From contig CM075655.1 in NCBI GenBank assembly GCA_037953625.1, forward strand, positions 79,077,501 through 79,141,500: 64,000 nt of DNA, written 5' to 3'. This stretch comes from Crotalaria pallida (lineage: Eukaryota > Streptophyta > Magnoliopsida > Fabales > Fabaceae). Shown here piece by piece: positions 57,801-64,000 of the stretch. The notes under the pieces were generated by a model that worked only from the letters and a program-made list of their open reading frames with translations, did not search any database and had not been told where the DNA came from. The position numbers and the translations under genes are program-made. How positions within the stretch are numbered: position 1 is the stretch's first letter; each line of letters starts with the position of its first letter.

Positions 57801-60095
57801 GGTGTACAGCAACTGGCAGGTCGGGTAGCGGCTCTTTCCAGATTTTTGTCCTAGTCAGCTCGGAAGGCTCTACCGTGGTACCAACTGCTGAAGAAGGAAA
57901 AGGAAAAGACATTTGAATGGAACGAGGCATGCGAAAAGGCCTTCACTGACCTTAAGCAGTACCTGGCGTCTCCCCCAATCTTATCTAGTCCTGTAACTGG
58001 AGAAATTCTTTTTCTTTACTTATCAGTGGGTGATTCGATCGTTAGCTCGGTTCTGGTCTGGGAAGAATCAGGCAAAGAATCACCTGTTTATTTTGTCAAC
58101 CGAGCATTACAAGGACCAGAGTTGAGGTACCAGAAGGTGGAAAAACTGGCTTTTTTTTTTGTTATCACGGCCAGAAGACTGCGTCAATACTTCCAGAGCC
58201 ACCACATCACGGTCAAAACGGCTCAGCCGATCCGTCAGATTCTTCAAAAACCCGACTTGGCAGGCAGAATGGTGACTTGGGCCATTGAACTTTCCGAGTT
58301 CGACATCACTTTCGAACCTAGGAAGGCAATGAAGTCCCAGGTCTTAGTTGATTTTCTCACCGAGTTCACTGATCCATTGACGAGCTCAAACTTGGACTGG
58401 AGCATTTATGTCGATGGGTCAAGCATCAAGCTCGGAGCAGGTGCTAGAATTATCCTAGAGAATTCTGAGGGTGTTACCCTAGAATATTCTTTGAAATTCG
58501 GATTTCCTACTTCAAATAATCAGGCGGAATATGAAGCTGTAATGGCTGGTCTAAGGATGGAAAAAGAAGTGGGGGCCCGAGAAGTGAAGATTTTCAGCGA
58601 TTCTCAGTTGGTGGTTTCGCAAGTTAAAGGTGATTATCAAGCTAAGGAACCCATCCTCCAAAAGTATCTAGAGAAGGTAAAGTTCTTATCTTCGGAGTTC
58701 GCCAAGGTCAAATTCTGCCACATCCCAAGGGAAAGCAATGGCCGAGCGGACATTCTTTCTAAACTTGCTTCAACAAAAGGCCCTGGTAATAACAAAACGT
58801 TGATCCAAGAAATGGTGCACGGACCTAGCGTTGTCCTCTCCGTTTCAGTGAATCCAAGTTGGACTGCTCCGATCACGAGTTACTTAGAACAAGGAGTTTT
58901 GCCAACTGATCCAATTGAGGCCAAGAAACTCGTCAGGAAAGCATCACAGTTTGCCCTGGTTGATGGAATACTGTTTCACCGAGGGGTCAGTGGCCCCATG
59001 CTCAAATGTTTAGATTCCGCTGAAGCAAAACAGACAATGGAAGAGGTTCACGGGGGTATCGGAAGTCATCATGTTGGGGGGAAATCACTGGCCAAGAAGA
59101 TTCTAAGGGCAGGATACTACTGGCCGACCCTTCAGCAAGATGCGATCAATCATGTAAGGAGGTGTGAAAAATGTCAGTTTCACATTGATGTCTACCAGAA
59201 GCCGGCTGAGGAACTCCATTCACTCTCATCTCCCTATCCATTCTATCAATGGGGAATGGATTTGATTGGTCAGTTCCCCACCGCACCAGGACAGCTAAAG
59301 TGGGTGATAGTGGCCATTGACTATTTTACCAAGTGGATTGAAGCCGAGCCTCTAGCAACTATCTCTTCGGCAAAGGTTCAGAAATTCTTTGAGAGACAGG
59401 TGGTAGCTTGGTTTGGAGTACCCCAAGTTTTGGTAACGGACAACGGAACTCAATTTGTTGCGAAGGCATTCCAAGACTTGGTCAATGCTTTGAACATTGA
59501 GCACTATTTTTCCTCGGTCGAGCACCTTCAGACCAATGGACAAGTAGAATCAGTGAACCGATCTATCATCCAGGGGATCAAGAAGTGGCTCGTCGGTGCA
59601 AAAGGAAATTGGCTGGAGAATTTGCATGAAGTGCTTTGGTCATATCGCACCACCATACAGACTTCGACAGGAGAAACTCCTTATCGGCTTAATTATGGTT
59701 GCGATGCAGTCATCCCGATAGAAAGAATCATCCCTTCATTTCGAGCCATACAGCAACCGAACCCCCTCAACAACACTTTACTGTGTGAGGACCTCGTTCT
59801 ACTGGAAGAAGTCAGAGATCTAGCCGCCGAACATGAAAGACATGCCAAGCTTATGCAAGCGAAAGGGTATAATCGCTCGGTAGTACCCAGAGAGTTCGAG
59901 GTAGGCGACCTCGTCCTAAGAAGAGCTGACATTGGCCTCAAGAATGCTAAGGACGGGAAACTGGCTCAAAACTGGGAAGGGCCATACCAAGTAGCTTCCA
60001 AAACAGGAACGGGAGCCTACAAGCTCGAAACCGTCTCGGGTGCTCTCATCAACAACACATGGAACGTGGCAAAGCTTAGAGCATATTTCAGTTAG
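54900..60095 (+). pseudogene. gag-pol: Gag-pol polyprotein of Tat/Retand-type element E4, two in-frame TAG codons
   Basis: One frame throughout. The natural start is probably the ATG at 54900, with TAG at 54984; the next ATG is at 55014. A second TAG is at 57852, just after reverse transcriptase (SRFLS). Counted from 55014: gag to about residue 300, a C...HH...H...C cluster (near 311), protease DQGSSADIMF (near 470), reverse transcriptase with YIDD (near 851), RNase H, then a second, plant-Tat-specific RNase H (VDGSS, NNQAEYEA, FSDSQLV; about 58400-58770), integrase HHCC (59047-59175) and D,D,E core (MDLIG, TDNGTQF, NGQVESV). The tandem RNase H domains are diagnostic of the Tat lineage. No chromodomain. 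Two stops make it inactive unless read through. Confidence 0.94.
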
Positions 60096-60599
60096 AGTTT
60101 TTTATCCCGTTTCAATTCTATTTTTAATTGTTTTTGTTTCATTATTACCTTTGTTCTGTTAGGATTGTTTATTTTTGATGATGGTGTACGCTCGGTGGAA
60201 CTCCGAGCCCATTGTATTTACCGCTTCGAATAAATAAAAGTTCTGTTATTGAATTCATTGTATTTACGTACTTTTCCTCATAACCGACTAGCCACCGTTT
60301 ATGACGCGAACGATTATAAACAGCTCAAGCAAGAGCTTAAAACTCGTCAAGTACCTTAAAAAGATTCCCGATTCAAACATGATTTATTTTAAGAATCATT
60401 TATACATCGCGGATAGAGGAACCCACCTCGGCTAAAGTGCTGGAGTTCCGAGGTCTTAACACTTGAATTCTTAACAAAAAGAACAAAAAGGAGCATAATA
60501 TAATAGCGGATATTATAAATATTCAAGACCAGTTACAGCAAAGAGATTCAAACCCATCTATTGGGGCAGATACAAAAGTAAAAAGGCAAAAGAAAAAAG
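60096..60599. other. Spacer between E4 pol and the antisense ORF
   Basis: About 500 noncoding bases where the two convergent reading frames end. AATAAATAAAAG near 60230 could serve as a polyadenylation signal for a plus-strand transcript. No hairpin terminator or other gene is seen. Confidence 0.5.
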
Positions 60600-63178
60600 C
60601 TACTCTATGTCAGACAGTACTACGTTGTCAGGGTCGAACTTATCCTCTTCTTCCTCCTTTCCCTCGGCATCCTCGCCCTCGGCTTCTTCTTCCTCGGATT
60701 CCTCGGCGAAATGGTCAGGTAGATCATTGCTGCCCATGTCAATTGAGACCCCATTCTCGCCCACAATCTGACCATTTTTGGCTGAAAAGTTGGGGTCAGC
60801 ACCCTTTGTCACGAGGCCAGGGTTCAGGATGCGGAGTTGCTCGGCTGTATTAAGGAAGGAATCTTCAATTGCGTGATCCCAGTTGTATAGATTCTCCTTG
60901 GCTGCCTTCTTATGCTTAAGAGCTTTCGCTCTCATCTTGTCCAAAGAGGCTCGGAGCCCAGTAACCTCATCCCTAGCATATTCAAGTTGCTCCTGAGCCA
61001 CAACAGCATCCTCCTTAGCCTTTCTCAGGATTTCCTCGGATTGCCTCATCTTTTCCTCGGCCTCTTGAAGAGTTTTTTCAGCCGTTTCCTTATCAGCTTC
61101 GGCCTTAGCCTTGGCGCCTTCAGCTTCCTGCATTCCTTTCTGCAGTTTTTCATTTTCGGCAGCCAATGCTTGAAGTTTTTTCTCAAAACCTTCCACCTGA
61201 AGCTGCAAGTAGTCTTCCCGAGCGTCAACATCGTTTCTCTTATTCTTCTCTTCGGGGGCCACCCCAGCATGAACGTCATCACCACGCTTACCGAGGTAAT
61301 GGAGAATGCTTGCACCTCTTAGGAAACTCCTCACCAAAGCCAAACAATTATTTTCCCAGGTACCTGGGGTCCAGGCACCTATCACTTCAGCGTCCCCGGG
61401 AGGAAAGACAGTTGCAGTAAAGGAATCTGAAATTCGCTTAGCCCACACAATTTTGGAGACGGCGTCGTCCATACCCTCAGTAACTTGAATCCCCTTGTGG
61501 GGCTTACTCAGGTTGAGCTAATCACCAACCAATCCTTTCCCTTTTTCCACCCGAGGCCTCTTGGAGGGACGCTCAGGAGTACTTCTAGAACTTTGTTGCG
61601 CCTCTGAATGGACGGTTTGCTCAACATTTTCGGCGGCCTGAAGTATATCGGCTGGGATGGTTCGAGAGGCAACTTTGGGACTTTCCGTTGGATTGGAGTT
61701 GGCTCGGAGGTTTGGCTTTTAACCGAGGATCCTGAACCTCCCTTCACAGCAGCTAGCTGAGCCATCCTGGCCGAAGCAGCTGCACTCTTCTTGGCTTTTG
61801 ACGCTTTCTTCCCCATTTCTTCTGCAATAAGAAAAAATATATTATATCGAGCAAAAAAAACAGTACCCAGTTCGGCCTTCACTTCGGCCCGTGTCCTCTT
61901 CAACAGAATTTGCTTTGTATCAATTTGACCATTTGCTTGAAGATACTCCCAAACTCGGTTGCATAACCGCCTCTCAGCTTTGGTTAAATCGGCCTTATAA
62001 TCAAATTGATACAGGGAGGCCCCTCGGTTATAAATGTCGTTAGACCAACTCAAAGGGAATTGAGGCACGACCTTAATTTCCCCTTCTTCCTCAACTTGTT
62101 CCATGAACCAGCACACTTCGGCTCCAGTGTATTCGCATAGGAAGAAGAGCGGTTTGAAGGACTTCCAAGAATCGGTAACTTTGGCGAAAAGGGCATGCTC
62201 CCTCCGAGCCTTCAAAGACACCCAAAGTCCCTTTGAGTCGCCGAACTTATTTACTTGGGGGGCATACAACCAGAAGAAGGACCGTAACGTAGCTACTAGA
62301 CCTTCGGCGTCGCAAAACTGTTGAAACGCCCTGACAAAGGCCCACCCGCTTGGATGTAGCTGGCTCGGGGCTATACCTAAATGCTTTAGGACTTCTATCT
62401 CAAAGGTGGAAAAGGGCGTGCGGATTCCGACCTTTGTCACTATTTCCTCGTAGAAGTAAAAGAATTGTCGGTTTTCAGGCACTTGGAGGCATATCCGGTC
62501 GTCTATGCTCGCATGTCTCAATACAAATTCCAATGCATTCCCATCTTCGCTCGGAGGCGTTAGAAGGGGACGAAGGTGGTTCAAGCTGTTAGCCGTTAGC
62601 AACGAGGGCCTTGTTCCAAGCACTTCCCGATCGAAGACAGCATCATATTGCGCATGGTTGGGTGGTAGAGGATATTCTTCAGGATGGGTATCACACCTGC
62701 GTTCCACCATATCTGGGGAAAAAGTAAAAGGCTCGGCGTTAGCATTTTTTATAGCAGGCGTTTTAATTCTAAAATTAAGGCCGAGCCTCAAACCTTTTCC
62801 CCCCTCCCTCTTGGAATCTCCCAAAGACTCTTCCCTCCTCGTAAATCGCTCGGGACTAGTCCTAACCTGAGCTCGGCGCTCGGCAAACCTGTAAGCCAAC
62901 AGCCACCTACCATCCTCTACAGGGTCAGAAGGGTATTCTGTTGACAAGGGTTTTACCTCAAATGGCTCGTTTACCCCTTCGCCGAAAGGGGGGACAGGAG
63001 GATCTCCTACTGTGTCATTACCAGTATCACCAGAATCAAAACTAATCTCTATGGGAACAGAATCAGCATCAACATCCCCAGAATCCCCAGAACTAGAACT
63101 AGAATCGCTGGAAGGCTCCTCTCCTAATCTCCTACAGAGTTCATGGTAAATCTTCTTCCAATCTCTCCAACTCCCCAT
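60600..63178 (-). pseudogene. Antisense ORF of E4 with 'putative gypsy type transposon' domain, broken
   Basis: An antisense protein gene between pol and the 3' LTR, as known in Retand/Grande-like Tat elements. The ATG is at 63178 (MGSWRDW). It has a Ser/Asp-rich N-terminus, then the conserved domain (about 62640-61950; GIRTPFSTFE, LHPSGWAFVRAF), which I match from recall to the family called putative gypsy type transposon (Transposase_28). A basic KRPRVEKGKG signal follows (near 61560), then a long Glu/Lys/Ala coiled coil (about 61230-60900) and an acidic tail. The frame shifts near 61660 and meets TAG at 61518-61520 before continuing to 60600. Two in-frame intron-like inserts are visible (62793-62713 and 61866-61822). 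It may be a nuclear regulatory protein; function unknown. Confidence 0.8.
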
Positions 63179-63841
63179 AGTTATTAAATCCAAACCCTCT
63201 ATACTATCTACCTAGAACAAAAACCCCAAAATCCCTGCAAAACCCAGAGAAACCAAAACCCTCTCAAAAAGAAGAAAAAATGGAATTAAAAATGAGTTAT
63301 TAGAGTTAGAAGAAGAAGAAGAGGTTACCTGCTTTTGATTGTTGATCTCTGGAAGAAGTTGATGGCAGCGGATGATCGTGGGGGAACTGAAGAAAGTAGA
63401 AAAAAGGTGCAGGGAGCGAGTGAGAATAAGAGGTTTGGGAATTTTTCTGAGCAGCAAGTGGAGAATTTTTGTAATCAGAAATGAGGAAGTGAAGGAAGGG
63501 GGAGTGAAGGAGTTGAATAACCTTCAACCCTCAAAAACCCTCAAAAACCTTTCGGTTTCCTTCTACAACGCACGTGTGGGCCGAAAGCCCATTAACCCAC
63601 TCAACCACTCGCTGGGTGAGACGTGGCAGTTACTAACGACACTTATTTCAAATTTCAAAATTTACAATGATGTGGCACGATTCTCAAGGACACGCGCCGT
63701 ACCTAGGGAACCCAAAACGTCACCTCGAACAGGCTATGGGGTTAAAGCTGGAAATAGTTGTCAAACACTCCCGAACTAAGACATCCGAAATGGTTAACCT
63801 TAGCCACTTATTATCTCGTCACAGACTTTCCAAAGTCTTAC
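63179..63841. other. 3' noncoding region of E4, presumed promoter side of the antisense ORF
   Basis: About 660 bases with no supported gene. It should contain the promoter for the antisense ORF, but no clear TATA box is recognised. Confidence 0.5.
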
Positions 63842-63854
63842 GAGCTGGGGGGCT
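63842..63854 (+). other. Polypurine tract of E4
   Basis: GAGCTGGGGGGCT, directly before the 3' LTR start TGTAGGGTC. Confidence 0.8.
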
Positions 63855-64000
63855 TGTAGGGTCTGCCGACCATACACGGACCCAAATCTTACTAAAGGGG
63901 TTCTCCAAAGGCACTTTCCTCGGATTATTTGCTATAAAAGTCCTTCGCTCGGACTCATGGACTCCGAGCAGACCAAAGGGACAGGCTCGGACCTGATGGA
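63855..64000 (+). repeat. 3' LTR of E4 (partial)
   Basis: The first 146 bases of the LTR, nearly identical to 30147-30285 including the TATA box. It is cut by the window end. Beyond it the remainder of LTR X and of element B are expected. Confidence 0.9.

Noticed and set aside
54984..57854. Programmed stop-codon readthrough in E4 at TAG 54984 and 57852
   Set aside because: No recognisable readthrough signal; a second nonsense codon and a frameshift in the antisense ORF fit ordinary decay better.

Overview
This looks like plant nuclear heterochromatin, probably from a eudicot. Primer-binding sites match plant initiator-Met and Asp tRNAs, and a plant-type tRNA-Val gene is present. Almost everything else is nested LTR retrotransposon sequence. 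I found no bacterial, organellar or intact host protein-coding gene.

Layout. 1-8449: minus-strand Tekay/Del-type Ty3/gypsy chromovirus E1, with a 3.3 kb LTR and gag-pol broken by one stop. E1 sits in LTR fragment Y (8450-8957). 8958-16514: giant minus-strand LTR X, itself holding a copia-like solo LTR C (11405-13119, TSD CAATC). 16515-16844: one CACTA transposon end. 16845-18172: the only host-like stretch, with tRNA-Val(AAC). 18173-21083: Tekay-type solo LTR S (TSD GATAA). 21145-25444: minus-strand element B, with an LTR and a noncoding, hairpin-rich interior. 25445-30146: second copy of X, on the plus strand. 30147 to beyond 64000: Tat/Retand-type element E4 (dual RNase H, antisense ORF). 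E4 is split by a 24 kb Tekay array E3 (30459-54651). The 5' LTR of E3 is in turn split by a very young Athila-type element E2 (36562-45372, TSD CCCTT). The right-hand nest order is therefore B, X, E4, E3, E2, from oldest to youngest.

Most interesting signal. The LTRs of E1 and E3 each carry the same unfamiliar ORF of about 156-161 codons. It lies inside the LTR, is about 60% identical over its first 60 residues, and shares an acidic C-terminus with an STGSxW motif. In both elements the ATG follows an identical intron-acceptor-like context (AG|GTGATG). Upstream lies a strong donor (AG|GTAAGGG) 1.5-1.6 kb away and a CTCAC/CTTAC branch-point-like motif. LTRs S and B have the full donor/branch/acceptor layout and fragment Y has the acceptor part, with only short reading frames after it. 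I infer a conserved intron inside the LTRs of these chromoviruses, followed in some families by an LTR-encoded protein.

The three polyproteins show different states of decay. E1 and E4 carry nonsense codons, E3 is open but has lost its chromodomain, and E2 is open but lacks RNase H and the integrase core. All percentages and mismatch counts are by eye.
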